NCBI GenBank assembly: GCA_964600595.1
Contig: CAZRKL010000002.1
Span: forward strand, 1 to 52,750
Source of the DNA: DAIOEK01 sp964600595
Lineage (GTDB): Bacteria; Chloroflexota; Anaerolineae; Anaerolineales; Anaerolineaceae
DNA: 52,750 bases
Direction: 5' to 3'
In this document: positions 6,909 to 15,776 of the stretch, piece by piece
Layout of the letters: the number at the start of each line of letters is the position of its first letter
How positions within the stretch are numbered: position 1 is the first letter of the stretch
The notes under the pieces: generated by a model
The model's database searches: none
What the model was told of the DNA's origin: nothing
The model's input: only the letters and a program-made list of their open reading frames with translations
Position numbers and translations under genes: made by a program

Positions 6909-9101
6909 TTACTCAATCACCTCAAACACCTGAACTCCACTTAAAATAATCACTCTGGGTCCCAGCGCCAGTCCGGCAGCCAGGTCTGCATCAGATTTTA
7001 CCAACCTGAAGTATTCGTTAGAGAGGAATTTTATCTGCACCGGCTTATCTTCATCCGGGTCATAGCGGGTATCAATCCAGACACCGTCTTTTAGGACGAA
7101 AGTGCGTGAGCCCGCGGATTTTACCAGATCCAACACCGTTGGATCTTCTGTACCACCGCCACCACCTCCGCGTCCGTAAGCCCCACTCAAATTTTCGGCG
7201 GCACTCATAGCACCGGCATCCGCTGCCTTGTTCACCGCGCCAGCGCCACTCACCATTGTTGGCATGGCTGCCTGAACCGAAAACTCCTGTTCGGCAATTC
7301 GTTGTTGCGCTTCCTCACCCAGGGCATCTGGTTCAGTAACCAGGTATGAAGTGTAAGGAGTGACTATACCAAACCGGATTGATAAAGCAACGATTTGCGC
7401 TATTGTTTCCTTATCCGCGCCCTGCATCCGCACCTGGTTCAAGAGATTCCCAATCTTCCGGGCTGCCCAAATTCGCGAGAGATACGAAAGCTGTTCCGCT
7501 TCCGGCTCTGACCCATCAGAGAAAATCACACCATCCACAACCTTTTCATAGGGGGTGTTGCCTTTCAAAGCGGTCAGTTTGATTTGCGCTGCGCCGGAGT
7601 TCCGGTATCTGCCGGTAATGATCAATTGTGACCCATAGAAAAGATCTGGCAGGGGAACCGGCTGAACATCATAGATGCCCGCTCCCTGCACCACCATGTT
7701 CAAATCTGTTAGAACCGGCGCGCTGATCTTTTGGTAAAAAGATGATATCGCCTCTTCAGCATCCTCACCCGGTCGGACATATGTGCTGCCGCCGTGATGA
7801 TCCGATGCTAATTGGTCGAGAAGGAATGTATCCACATCATACCCGACACCGAATGCAAACAGGCGGATGGATCTACCGGCGCTTTCCTGCACATTCTCCA
7901 GGATGCGGCTGGAATTGATCTCGCCGGTGGTCGGCAACCCATCTGTGAGAAAGATGACATAAGTCGGACGAGAGCCAGAATCCATTTTCAAACCGGTGAG
8001 GAGGGCATCCTGAATGTTTGTTGACCCACCCGGAGACACCCCATCCAGCCAGGCTTCTGCCATGGTGCGATTCTCAACCGGCTGCAAATAGGGGGCGAAA
8101 GTCTCGACACCGGAAGAGAAAGTAACAATATTGAAATAATCATTCGGATTTAGGTGCTGGAGGATAAACCTGGCTGCCGAAATGGCTTGCCTGAATTTCT
8201 CCCCTTCCATGCTGCCAGAGTGATCCAAAACCAATATCAAATTCTTGGGAAGGACATCCTCATCCAAAGCAACAGGCGGCGTGATCATCATCATAAAGTA
8301 TCCATCTGGATCGGCTGAATCGTTAAGGTTCCGATAAGTTAAGAGATGTATTCCCTCTTCTGTTCCCACCGAGTAATAGAGCAGAAAATCCTGATCCGGT
8401 TTTACCTGAGATTCCTCATAGCTTGCCGTCCATTGATTGGGGTTTTTACTTGTTGCGCGGACGGGGTGTGAAGGGGAGTAAACATTGAGCACCGGGCTGG
8501 GAGACGTGATCTCCACGGTGACCGATACACTCTCCAGCGGTTGATTGGAGAATTTCTCTGTATTCAGCGGATAGCGGTAGGCGACCAGCCCGTTTTCGGC
8601 AGTGAGCGCTTCGGTGTATTCCAGTTCAATGCGGCGTTCTTCTCCTGGCGCAATGGGGAAAATGCGAGCCATCACCGCGCCCCGGTCTGCATATTCAAGC
8701 AGCGCAGGATCACGAAGTTCTCTTACAATTTGCTCGTATTCAGCGCGGGCGGCGTCGGCATCCAACACCCTGCCTTCCACGGGTTTTCCATCCACCCAGA
8801 GTTTGAAATTCGTAACCACCGCGCCGCGTGGAATTGGAAAAGTGTAAACGCCTTCCACGACCCAGTCGTTGGTGTTTTCGAAAACCTGATCCACCCGGGT
8901 TACAGCCACCTGGTCATTGATTTGAACAGAGACATGATGGTACTTAATATTCAAGGGTGTCATGTGCCAGGGCGGGCAGGGTTGCGGCCAGCACGCTGGC
9001 GGATCGGGGATGATAATCCCATCCGCAGAAACACTGCTCAGGGGTAGAAATGCAGCAATCAAAACAAAAAATATGGTAAAGATCCAGGTTCTTCGCATCA
9101 T
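6909..9101 (-). CDS. Secreted VIT and von Willebrand factor A domain protein
   Basis: 730 residues from the ATG at 9101, which has GGAGG five bases upstream; an in-frame GTG at 9113 overlaps that ribosome site. Residues 1-26 form a signal peptide (hydrophobic core, SVSADG). A VIT domain spans roughly 45-175 (VFENTNDWVVEGVYTFPIP, then YEQIVRELRDPALLEY), the fold found in inter-alpha-trypsin inhibitor heavy chains and bacterial surface proteins. A VWA domain spans about 285-460, with an intact MIDAS start DHSGS near residue 293 and TDGLPT as a later metal ligand block. A glycine-rich stretch (GRGGGGGG) lies near residue 650. Such proteins are extracytoplasmic adhesion or scaffold proteins. No C-terminal sortase motif or anchor is visible. 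The gene is followed by the 17-bp inverted repeat. Confidence 0.88.
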   Translation of the reverse strand: MMRRTWIFTIFFVLIAAFLPLSSVSADGIIIPDPPACWPQPCPPWHMTPLNIKYHHVSVQINDQVAVTRVDQVFENTNDWVVEGVYTFPIPRGAVVTNFKLWVDGKPVEGRVLDADAARAEYEQIVRELRDPALLEYADRGAVMARIFPIAPGEERRIELEYTEALTAENGLVAYRYPLNTEKFSNQPLESVSVTVEITSPSPVLNVYSPSHPVRATSKNPNQWTASYEESQVKPDQDFLLYYSVGTEEGIHLLTYRNLNDSADPDGYFMMMITPPVALDEDVLPKNLILVLDHSGSMEGEKFRQAISAARFILQHLNPNDYFNIVTFSSGVETFAPYLQPVENRTMAEAWLDGVSPGGSTNIQDALLTGLKMDSGSRPTYVIFLTDGLPTTGEINSSRILENVQESAGRSIRLFAFGVGYDVDTFLLDQLASDHHGGSTYVRPGEDAEEAISSFYQKISAPVLTDLNMVVQGAGIYDVQPVPLPDLFYGSQLIITGRYRNSGAAQIKLTALKGNTPYEKVVDGVIFSDGSEPEAEQLSYLSRIWAARKIGNLLNQVRMQGADKETIAQIVALSIRFGIVTPYTSYLVTEPDALGEEAQQRIAEQEFSVQAAMPTMVSGAGAVNKAADAGAMSAAENLSGAYGRGGGGGGTEDPTVLDLVKSAGSRTFVLKDGVWIDTRYDPDEDKPVQIKFLSNEYFRLVKSDADLAAGLALGPRVIILSGVQVFEVIE

Positions 9102-9140
9102 ATCCTCCTCCACTCATGTAACCTATACACAAAACGAAAA

Positions 9141-9163
9141 CCCGGGGAGTTTTGTTCCCCGGG
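9141..9163 (-). terminator. Intrinsic terminator of the TPR gene
   Basis: CCCGGGGA pairs with TCCCCGGG around a seven-base loop. On the minus strand the stem is followed by TTTTCGTTTTG, so it acts for the minus-strand TPR gene (stop at 9192) and separates it from the VIT/VWA gene. Confidence 0.8.
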
Positions 9164-9191
9164 CATGGAATGGCTAAAGAGTGAATGAAGA

Positions 9192-9698
9192 CTACTGGCG
9201 GTTCTGGTTTTCTTCCAACGCCTGCGCAGCCAGGTGATATTCGGGAACCAGCTCCAGAACACGTTGATAAATCAACGCGGATTTCTCAAAGTCACCGGTT
9301 GCGTCGAGGCAGCGGCCCAGCATATAAAGCGCATCCGGGTCTTGCGGGCGGAGCTCAAGGAATTTCACCAGCATGTTCATGCCTTCCACTACCTTCTCCT
9401 CTTGCGGCAGCAATGACTGGATGAGGTTTTTTACCAGGTGCGGGTTTTCAGGATCATGCTCCAGCCCGGAGCGCAGGGCAGCTTCTGCCGATTGATTCTC
9501 TCCCACCAACAGGTACGCCACACCCAGGTTGTTCCATGCTTCGATGTGTTCAGGCACCATGCTGGTTACAATCAGGAGTGATTTAATGGCATCGCGGTAG
9601 TTCTGCTTCTGCATCGCTTTTCCCGCCTGGACGAGGACTTCATCCAAATTGACTTCTTTGATCTCATCCACAGGAGGTGTTGTTTTCTTTTTAGTCAT
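9192..9698 (-). CDS. TPR-repeat protein, cytoplasmic
   Basis: 168 residues from ATG 9698, which has AGAGGA six bases upstream; an in-frame start 11 codons earlier lacks a ribosome site. No signal peptide or membrane segment is present. After a short Lys- and Pro-rich head, tetratricopeptide repeats cover most of the chain (EAWNNLGVAYLLVGENQSAEAALRSGL-type, DALYMLGRCLDATGDFEKSALIY-type, each ending in a P-rich turn). Such proteins are protein-interaction scaffolds. It lies just downstream of the TPR glycosyltransferase on the same strand (38 bases), so the two may form an operon ending at the terminator at 9141-9163. The partner is unknown. Confidence 0.8.
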   Translation of the reverse strand: MTKKKTTPPVDEIKEVNLDEVLVQAGKAMQKQNYRDAIKSLLIVTSMVPEHIEAWNNLGVAYLLVGENQSAEAALRSGLEHDPENPHLVKNLIQSLLPQEEKVVEGMNMLVKFLELRPQDPDALYMLGRCLDATGDFEKSALIYQRVLELVPEYHLAAQALEENQNRQ

Positions 9699-9736
9699 AG
9701 GTTTCCTCTTTTGTACCTCAATTTTACACATTTTTA

Positions 9737-11722
9737 CTATGGTTTCAGCATGTCATCCAGAATGCTTTTTACCTCGGCATCCTCTGGATGAAAACGGGAA
9801 TAAGCAATATAAGCACGCATTGAATATGCCAGGTCCAAATTTGCCTGCCATTCAGAGCCCTTTTCTTTTAATACATCCACCGGATTCTTCCCCAGATGCC
9901 GGGCAAGATGTTCCAGATTTGCCTGGAAATTTGGATTGGACGATTCCAGCAGAAATGCCCGGGCAGCATAATCAAGGGCTTTTTCATGGTTCCCCTGACG
10001 TGCCGCAATAAATGAGCGGATGCTCGCCTCAATGGGGTGATCTGCCTCAATCCTGCGTGCCATATCGAGCATATACTCGGCGTAATTATCGTGTCCTGAT
10101 TGTGTCTGGCAGGTAGCCAGATCAAGTAGATCTGTAAACTCAAGCCCTGTTTTTGATGCTGCATTCAGTATTTCTTCAATTGCTTTGGACCATTGCTGGC
10201 TGGCAATCAGCATCTTTGCACGGGCACGAATAAGTTTGACATCATCCAGCAAGACATCTTGAGATTCTTTCAAGAACTTTTCGGGGTCGTTTTGTTCTAA
10301 CAAGTGATGCAATTCGTTTTTTCGTTTAGCATCAAGTTTACGGTGATTAGGGAACTCAATTTGTGAATAATAATGCTTTGCCCTGCTTAGATCACCCAGA
10401 AGAACAGACACCTCCACCAGTCTCCAGCGAATATTCTGAAGATTATAGATTGTTGGAGGGAGCATATCTTCAATCATATGCGTGGCTCTCCGTTCCTGAG
10501 CAATTGTCAGGATGAATAATGCTTCATCCAAGTCCTGTAATTCGTATAAAGCCAGCTCACCCGCAAATTGGAGCAAATGCGAATCAAAAGGAAAATCAAT
10601 TACCAATCCACGTACAATCCTCGCTACTTGTTCTCGATTCTTGCGTTGGAATTCACGATTCGCCAGATATAGATAAGCAGCGGCATGGTACTTGATAATG
10701 GGGGTATCATCCGGCACATCAAAAACAATTTTTTCAAGGGCATTTAGAGCATTTTCTGGATCTGTATGACCCTGGCTGTTTAGTTTAATAAACTGCAAAT
10801 ACAGATCATCAGGGTTTTTTGCAAGTGCTTTCTCACAGATCGCAATATTTCTGGCTAATTTCTTATCGAGCTGATCAGCCTCAATATGATAACCTGTGTG
10901 AATAAACTTGATGTTTGTTATCGCCTGGGTCAATCTCAATTTCGTTGCCGATGGTCCCACCGTTTCGTGCATGGGATACGTGTACTGGACGCCTAAATGA
11001 TTACGGATTAAGCGGACATTTTCAACAATATTTTCTTTCCCATCAGGCATCAGACTGCAGGTCGGGCAGATATATATATCAGCGTTTCCACTATTTATTG
11101 CCTGCAGCAACTTGGGTTTTTCAGAATCCTCAATATATTCATCCGCATCTGTTCTGAGAATCCAATCACAGGTCGCAAACTGCAGGCTGTAATTACGCGC
11201 TGCAGAAAAATCATCGATCCAGGGAAAGTATTCCACCCTCGCCCCAAAGGATTTGGCAATTGCCACCGTGTCATCTGTAGAGCCGGTATCCACAACGATG
11301 ATTTCGTCAACCAGATCCTGATAAGATTTTAGACACTCAGGCAGGTTCTCTGATTCATTTTTGACGATCATTACGAGAGAGATCGTTTGCTTCTTCTTTG
11401 GTTTTATTTTTCCGTCGTACATGACGATAACAGAATTACTATTCACCTCACGGATCAGGTTTTCTAGTTCCTGATAGGCTTTCATATCTCCTGGAGAAAA
11501 GTAGATGGCTTTTAAGTACAGGTATCTTGCCTCGCGTAATTTACCTTGGCTAACTTTACATTTCGCGGCAAGATGAAATACCTCAGCATTGGGCAAATCC
11601 GCATCCAGGTATGTCTGGAGTGTAGTCAGAGCTTCACTATAGGCAGCCTCTCTTAATAAAGCCTTTGCCTCACGAATTGCGTTTTGGATGGATGGGTTGG
11701 ATTTTTGGATGCTTTGATTCAT
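9737..11722 (-). CDS. Glycosyltransferase family 2 with TPR-rich flanks
   Basis: 661 residues from ATG 11722; an upstream in-frame start would add a hydrophobic head of 34 residues, and no strong ribosome site distinguishes them. Residues about 10-85 are TPR-like. A GT-A fold family 2 catalytic domain follows: ISLVMIVKNESENL, then VDEIIVVDTGSTDDT, and the DxD block RTDADEYI. The C-terminal 400 residues are again helical TPR-like repeats. This architecture (SPBc2-type or TPR-linked GT2) transfers sugars from nucleotide donors to glycans or proteins. It is divergently placed to flagellin and about 520 bases away, which raises the possibility of flagellin glycosylation. That role is inference from neighbourhood only. 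Confidence 0.85.
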   Translation of the reverse strand: MNQSIQKSNPSIQNAIREAKALLREAAYSEALTTLQTYLDADLPNAEVFHLAAKCKVSQGKLREARYLYLKAIYFSPGDMKAYQELENLIREVNSNSVIVMYDGKIKPKKKQTISLVMIVKNESENLPECLKSYQDLVDEIIVVDTGSTDDTVAIAKSFGARVEYFPWIDDFSAARNYSLQFATCDWILRTDADEYIEDSEKPKLLQAINSGNADIYICPTCSLMPDGKENIVENVRLIRNHLGVQYTYPMHETVGPSATKLRLTQAITNIKFIHTGYHIEADQLDKKLARNIAICEKALAKNPDDLYLQFIKLNSQGHTDPENALNALEKIVFDVPDDTPIIKYHAAAYLYLANREFQRKNREQVARIVRGLVIDFPFDSHLLQFAGELALYELQDLDEALFILTIAQERRATHMIEDMLPPTIYNLQNIRWRLVEVSVLLGDLSRAKHYYSQIEFPNHRKLDAKRKNELHHLLEQNDPEKFLKESQDVLLDDVKLIRARAKMLIASQQWSKAIEEILNAASKTGLEFTDLLDLATCQTQSGHDNYAEYMLDMARRIEADHPIEASIRSFIAARQGNHEKALDYAARAFLLESSNPNFQANLEHLARHLGKNPVDVLKEKGSEWQANLDLAYSMRAYIAYSRFHPEDAEVKSILDDMLKP

Positions 11723-12008
11723 TCGGTAAAATATCACTTTCGTGTGCCAGTTTACAACAATTACCAGTATAGAAAGTTGGATCAAATTATCCAGTAAAGT
11801 AGAGCTGAAAGCAGCATTAACCACGCGTAAAGAAAAAACAGGATTACTGAATTCGATATCTCCTCCTTTCCAGGGAAAGACAGCAATATTAATACAAATA
11901 TTCCATTCAAGTTATTTGAAGTATTTGTGCCAGATCGATTATCAAGATATCTAAATATCCACATTCTTTACCCATAAATATTTACGCAATTTTTATGCAC
12001 CTAAAGAC

Positions 12009-12035
12009 TTAAGAATCCTTCAGGCGAGACGACAA
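12009..12035 (+). promoter_or_regulatory. Candidate sigma-28 (FliA) promoter of flagellin
   Basis: TTAA (12009-12012), 15 bases, then GACGACAA (12028-12035). Compared with TAAA-N15-GCCGATAA it matches 3 of 4 and 6 of 8 bases, with the same geometry as the clearer sites before fliS and flgM. It would give a leader of about 205 bases. The rest of the 11723-12246 interval is AT-rich and holds only the leader hairpins described here. Confidence 0.5.
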
Positions 12036-12206
12036 CAGAATAAGACAAAACAGACCTAATGGAAAACCAGTTGAGGAGGTTGTTATCGAAAGAAAATAAC
12101 AAATACAGCAGGAAGTCCACCATCGGTCGGTGACGTTGGGAAAAGGGCAAAACCCGGCGCACAAAAAATCTCAAAGATGCCTACGAAAACATTTTTCATA
12201 AACCAA

Positions 12207-12241
12207 GGGGAAGGATCCCCGCCAAACACAAACATGGAGGT
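12207..12241 (+). promoter_or_regulatory. Flagellin leader with two CsrA-site-like GGA motifs
   Basis: GGGGA-AGGA-TCCCC (12207-12220) puts a GGA in the loop of a 5-bp hairpin. Then ACATGGAGGT (12232-12241), which includes the Shine-Dalgarno, matches 8 of 10 bases of the CsrA core ACARGGAUGU. One hairpin site plus one site over the ribosome site is the layout of the Bacillus hag leader. The flagellin ATG follows six bases after GGAGG. Confidence 0.55.
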
Positions 12242-12246
12242 TTGAA

Positions 12247-13509
12247 ATGGCTGATAATGATGTAACTCGAATTGCTGGTAATATCGGCGCTATGAATGCG
12301 CTGAACGCGTTAACCGTGATCAACAAACAGCTCTCTGTTCACCAGTCCCGGTTAGCGTCTGGTAAACGCATCAACTCCGCTGCAGATGATCCCGCTGGTC
12401 TGACAATCGCGACCAAAATGATGGCGCGCAGCGAAGGCTTGAAACAGGCTTACAGCAATATTGGTGATGCCAAGAACCTGCTCGCCGTTGCAGAATCCGG
12501 TCTGGGCAGAATTAATGAAATTCTTGTTCAAATGCGCAACAAGGCGGAAGCCGGCGCTTCTGACACCATGGGAACCAATGAACGACAGGCTTTGGTTGAT
12601 CAGATGGTTGCTTACGCCAAACAGATTGACGATGTAGTTGCCCAAACCAAATGGACAAGCTCCAGCCCGAGTTTGATCGGTGGTGATTATTTTAGTGTCG
12701 CAAACGCACTGACCTTCCAGACTGGTGTAGACCAGGGCGAAACCACCACCCTGAGTGGTCTGGCAAACATGAGCGCCAGCAATGTTGGTACCGGTGCTTC
12801 ACTAGACATTGCTCAAGCTGAAGCATCTTCAAGATTAGCCACGAATGTTAGCGGTATCATTTCAACATCTGCAGCAGGAGCTCCATCCAACGCTAATCTG
12901 AGCGAACTCACCAGCGGCACCTACCGAGTGGAAGTCAACTATGGTACTGGTGGCACTGCAGCGCAAGTATCATTATTCCTAAATGGTTCCAGCGTCCCCG
13001 TCATGGTTGACGCAGATAATTTGGGAACAACCGAAGCGATCAACACCTTCGCAGTTGTTGACTTGAGCACTGTTGCAAAAGCTGTTGACTTTGGTAATGG
13101 TCTGACCGTCACCGTAGCTAACGGCACCTCCGGAACTGGTTCTGGTACAGTGGATTACACCCAGGCAAGCACTGATTACAAATTGAAACTCTCTGCAGGT
13201 GTATTCCTTACGAAAAACTCCTCTGCGGCAGATTTTGCTCAGTATATGTCAAACATCAATGACAAACTGGATACAGTATCCGGTCAACTTGCGCAAATCG
13301 GCGCCATGAACGGCCGCCTGACCTTCAAAGAAGATCAGATCTCTGCCGCTCAGATCAACGTCGAAGGCGCTTACAACCGAATTATGAACGCCAACATGGC
13401 CGAGGAACAGGTGAACGCTTCCAAATTCCTGATCCTGCAGCAAACCGCTACCGCGATGCTGTCACAGGCCAACGCTGCACCGCAATTCCTGCTCTCCCTC
13501 TTCCGGTAA
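12247..13509 (+). CDS. hag: Flagellin
   Basis: 420 residues. The N-terminal helical D0/D1 region (residues 1-135) carries NIGAMNALNAL, LASGKRINSAADDPAGL and the long coiled coil up to NERQALVDQM. The C-terminal D1/D0 (about 325-420) carries the NVEGAYNRIMNANMAEE block and ends QFLLSLFR, as expected for an exported filament subunit without a signal peptide. Residues 140-320 form the surface domains. Residues about 217-307 (ELTSGTYRVEV ... SGTVDYTQ) resemble a segment shared by FliD and FlgK. GGAGG lies six bases upstream of the ATG. It heads the hag-fliD-flaG group and is probably under sigma-28 and CsrA control. It is the only flagellin gene in the window. Confidence 0.97.
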   Translation: MADNDVTRIAGNIGAMNALNALTVINKQLSVHQSRLASGKRINSAADDPAGLTIATKMMARSEGLKQAYSNIGDAKNLLAVAESGLGRINEILVQMRNKAEAGASDTMGTNERQALVDQMVAYAKQIDDVVAQTKWTSSSPSLIGGDYFSVANALTFQTGVDQGETTTLSGLANMSASNVGTGASLDIAQAEASSRLATNVSGIISTSAAGAPSNANLSELTSGTYRVEVNYGTGGTAAQVSLFLNGSSVPVMVDADNLGTTEAINTFAVVDLSTVAKAVDFGNGLTVTVANGTSGTGSGTVDYTQASTDYKLKLSAGVFLTKNSSAADFAQYMSNINDKLDTVSGQLAQIGAMNGRLTFKEDQISAAQINVEGAYNRIMNANMAEEQVNASKFLILQQTATAMLSQANAAPQFLLSLFR

Positions 13510-13557
13510 CAGCAGGGTACGGGGGCAGATAAGCTCTCAGATCCGCCGATGGTATAA

Positions 13558-13588
13558 AGCGGGGAGCGCCGGAAACGGCGCCCCCGCT
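13558..13588 (+). terminator. Strong hairpin between flagellin and fliD
   Basis: AGCGGGG, a bulged A, GCGCCG, loop GAAA, then CGGCGC and CCCCGCT: a 13-bp GC-rich stem with one bulge. No U tract follows (CCACCTAAAG), so it may be a leaky attenuator or an RNA-stabilising 3' end that leaves flagellin mRNA in excess over fliD. Confidence 0.6.
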
Positions 13589-13617
13589 CCACCTAAAGAA
13601 AAGAACCAGAGGTACGA

Positions 13618-15327
13618 ATGGCAAACACAATCGGGCAACTAGACTCTTCCTTCACAAATCTCATCAGTAATTTGATGACGCTGGAACGCCAGCCGTTGTT
13701 GGGTTTAAACACCAAACGTGACACACTCAATGTGAAAAAGGCTGTCTACACCGATCTCAAGGATAAAGTCGATGCCCTTCAGGCTGCCGTCCGTACTCTG
13801 AAACCCAGTGATGCATTCTTCAGTCTCAACCCGGGTCGAAAAGTCAGTGTATCATCCAATACCACCGGCTCCACCATCGCCACCGCAGCCGCCGGTTCCG
13901 CATCTGTGCCAGGCACCTACACCATCAGCGAGGTTACCCTGGCGAAGGCGCACAGTGTTATGTCTGGCCGCATGGCTTATACAGACCAGGCGCTGGGCTA
14001 CACAGGCGCAATCCGCATGGGCGGATACGAGGCCAGAGCGGTGGCTGCATCCTCAACCAATACGGTCGTAGATGGGATCACAACCGCTGCTTCAATCATC
14101 GCAGGTCAGCAAGAGCTCGGAACAGGCAGCTACTTCATTGAGACCCGCGAATTGGATGGTGTGCAGCAATTCCGCATGGTCGATGAAAACGGGAAAGCAG
14201 TAGCCATCCGCAATGGCAGCACATCCAGCGTCACCGCCAACTGGCAGGCGCTCCCAACCGCCGGTGAATTCGATACCGGACGTGGACTGGTATTAAACTT
14301 TACTGGTACATTCTCAGCCCACATGAAAGGCAGTGGAGCTGCCAGCGTGGAGTATCACGCGCAAGGCGCCTCCATTGACATTGCCGCTACTGACACCCTG
14401 GTCGAAATCGCCTCAAAAATCAACAACGCAAGCTACGCAGCCGGAAACGAAGTACTGGCGAATATTATCGACAATCAATTGATCCTGACTGCCAAGAACA
14501 GTGGAGCCGGGAAAGAGATCGTAGCCAGCGGAACTGTTCTTGAAAACCTGGGAATCTTGAATGAAGGCGTTTACACCAACATTCGATCCATAGCAGCCAA
14601 TGCATCCTTCAAAGTGAATGGCATGAATGTCACCCGCAGTTCCAATACCGGGTTGACCGATGTTATCCAGGGCGTGACATTGAACCTTTCCAGTGACGCG
14701 GAGGGTGCAGGGAAAGTGGCAACCATTAACATCACCGGTGACACTTCCACACAGAAATCTGCACTTCAGGATTTCTTGACCAAATTCAATGGTCTGCAGA
14801 CCTACATCACGCAAAAGATGGCTGTGACCAAGAAAGCAGATGGTACGTACGAGCGCGCAACACTGGCTGGCGATTCGATGTTATCCAGTCTCAAGATGGA
14901 TCTTGGACGGATGATGACAACATCGTACACCAATGCTGGCACATTCACCAATCTGCGCCAGATCGGCATTACGATGAATGAAACTGGACAGATGACCATC
15001 AGTGACAGCTCAAAGTTGGATAATCTGCTCGCATCTGATTTCAACAATGTAAAGCTCCTACTGGATGCAGTGATGACGGGAGCCCTTAATAAGATCAACC
15101 GCTTCTCAGGAACCAGCAGCTACGTGGATACTGCCATTAAAGCTGTGGAAAGAGAAGCCGATAATGTAGGAAAACAGATAACCACCATGAATGAACGGTT
15201 GGCAAAGAAAGAATCGCAGTTGTTCGATCAATTCGCAGCTGCCCAGTCTACACTGGAATCTCTCTCGTACCAGCAGCAAACAATCGCAGCGGGAATGAGT
15301 TATCTGTCAAGCATCAATTATGGTTAA
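13618..15327 (+). CDS. fliD: Flagellar filament cap protein FliD (HAP2)
   Basis: 569 residues. The N-terminal D0/D1 region (QLDSSFTNLISNLMTLERQPL, then a coiled coil) and the C-terminal coiled coil (TTMNERLAKKESQLFDQFAAAQSTLESL) are those of FliD_N and FliD_C. The repeated motif around residues 250-300 (SIDIAATDTLVEIASKIN) is a flagellin-IN type block. Residues 163-250 form an inserted segment that is close to one in FlgK. FliD sits on the filament tip and guides flagellin folding. AGAGG lies upstream of the ATG. The gene follows flagellin after 108 bases containing a strong hairpin. It is slightly longer than the E. coli protein. Confidence 0.95.
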   Translation: MANTIGQLDSSFTNLISNLMTLERQPLLGLNTKRDTLNVKKAVYTDLKDKVDALQAAVRTLKPSDAFFSLNPGRKVSVSSNTTGSTIATAAAGSASVPGTYTISEVTLAKAHSVMSGRMAYTDQALGYTGAIRMGGYEARAVAASSTNTVVDGITTAASIIAGQQELGTGSYFIETRELDGVQQFRMVDENGKAVAIRNGSTSSVTANWQALPTAGEFDTGRGLVLNFTGTFSAHMKGSGAASVEYHAQGASIDIAATDTLVEIASKINNASYAAGNEVLANIIDNQLILTAKNSGAGKEIVASGTVLENLGILNEGVYTNIRSIAANASFKVNGMNVTRSSNTGLTDVIQGVTLNLSSDAEGAGKVATINITGDTSTQKSALQDFLTKFNGLQTYITQKMAVTKKADGTYERATLAGDSMLSSLKMDLGRMMTTSYTNAGTFTNLRQIGITMNETGQMTISDSSKLDNLLASDFNNVKLLLDAVMTGALNKINRFSGTSSYVDTAIKAVEREADNVGKQITTMNERLAKKESQLFDQFAAAQSTLESLSYQQQTIAAGMSYLSSINYG

Positions 15328-15407
15328 AGTCCCGGATCAGACGGGCAGCATCTCAGCGGCATCGCAGCAGACTTAGCTGATCCCAGGCATGGATGCCGGA
15401 GGGCAAA

Positions 15408-15734
15408 ATGTACGGAGAAAATGTAACACCCATAAGCAATATCGAGCTGGAACGGCCGGCAGCCGTTCAGGTTCAAGCGCAACAGGTGGCGCAGGTAAAA
15501 GCTGCACAACCTGTTAAACAGGCTGAACCCGCTGCTGAAGAGAAAAAAGTCGTCGAGGCGAAATCCACACCCGTGAAGACGTCAGATGTTCAATTACGCT
15601 TCATTGTGGATGGTGAAACCAACAATATCACTGTTCTGGTTGTTGATCGAACAAATCAACGTGTTATTCGTTCAATCCCACCTGAAGAATTAAACACGTT
15701 CCAAAAGGGAGACCTGTTATCACTTTTTGCGTAA
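15408..15734 (+). CDS. flaG: FlaG-family flagellar protein
   Basis: 108 residues from ATG 15408; GGAGGG lies just upstream, and an in-frame ATG at 15393 would place that ribosome site inside the gene. The N-terminal half is Gln-, Ala-, Lys- and Val-rich and disordered-looking. The C-terminal half has the FlaG signature LRFIVDGETNNITVLVVD, then RSIPPEEL. FlaG proteins influence filament length in several bacteria and are usually found next to fliD and fliS, as here. It follows fliD by 80 bases. Confidence 0.85.
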   Translation: MYGENVTPISNIELERPAAVQVQAQQVAQVKAAQPVKQAEPAAEEKKVVEAKSTPVKTSDVQLRFIVDGETNNITVLVVDRTNQRVIRSIPPEELNTFQKGDLLSLFA

Positions 15735-15776
15735 ATCTTCGTAATATCTTTTACTGAATTTTTACGGAGAATGCCC

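Noticed and set aside
12120..12170. GGGCAAAACCCGGCGCAC in the flagellin leader looks a little like a GEMM core.
   Set aside because: There is no P1b stem with GAAA loop, no CGCAAAGC and no receptor; only scattered similarity.
13545..13552. GCCGATGG before fliD, a possible sigma-28 -10.
   Set aside because: No matching -35 at the right spacing, and it lies next to the attenuator hairpin.
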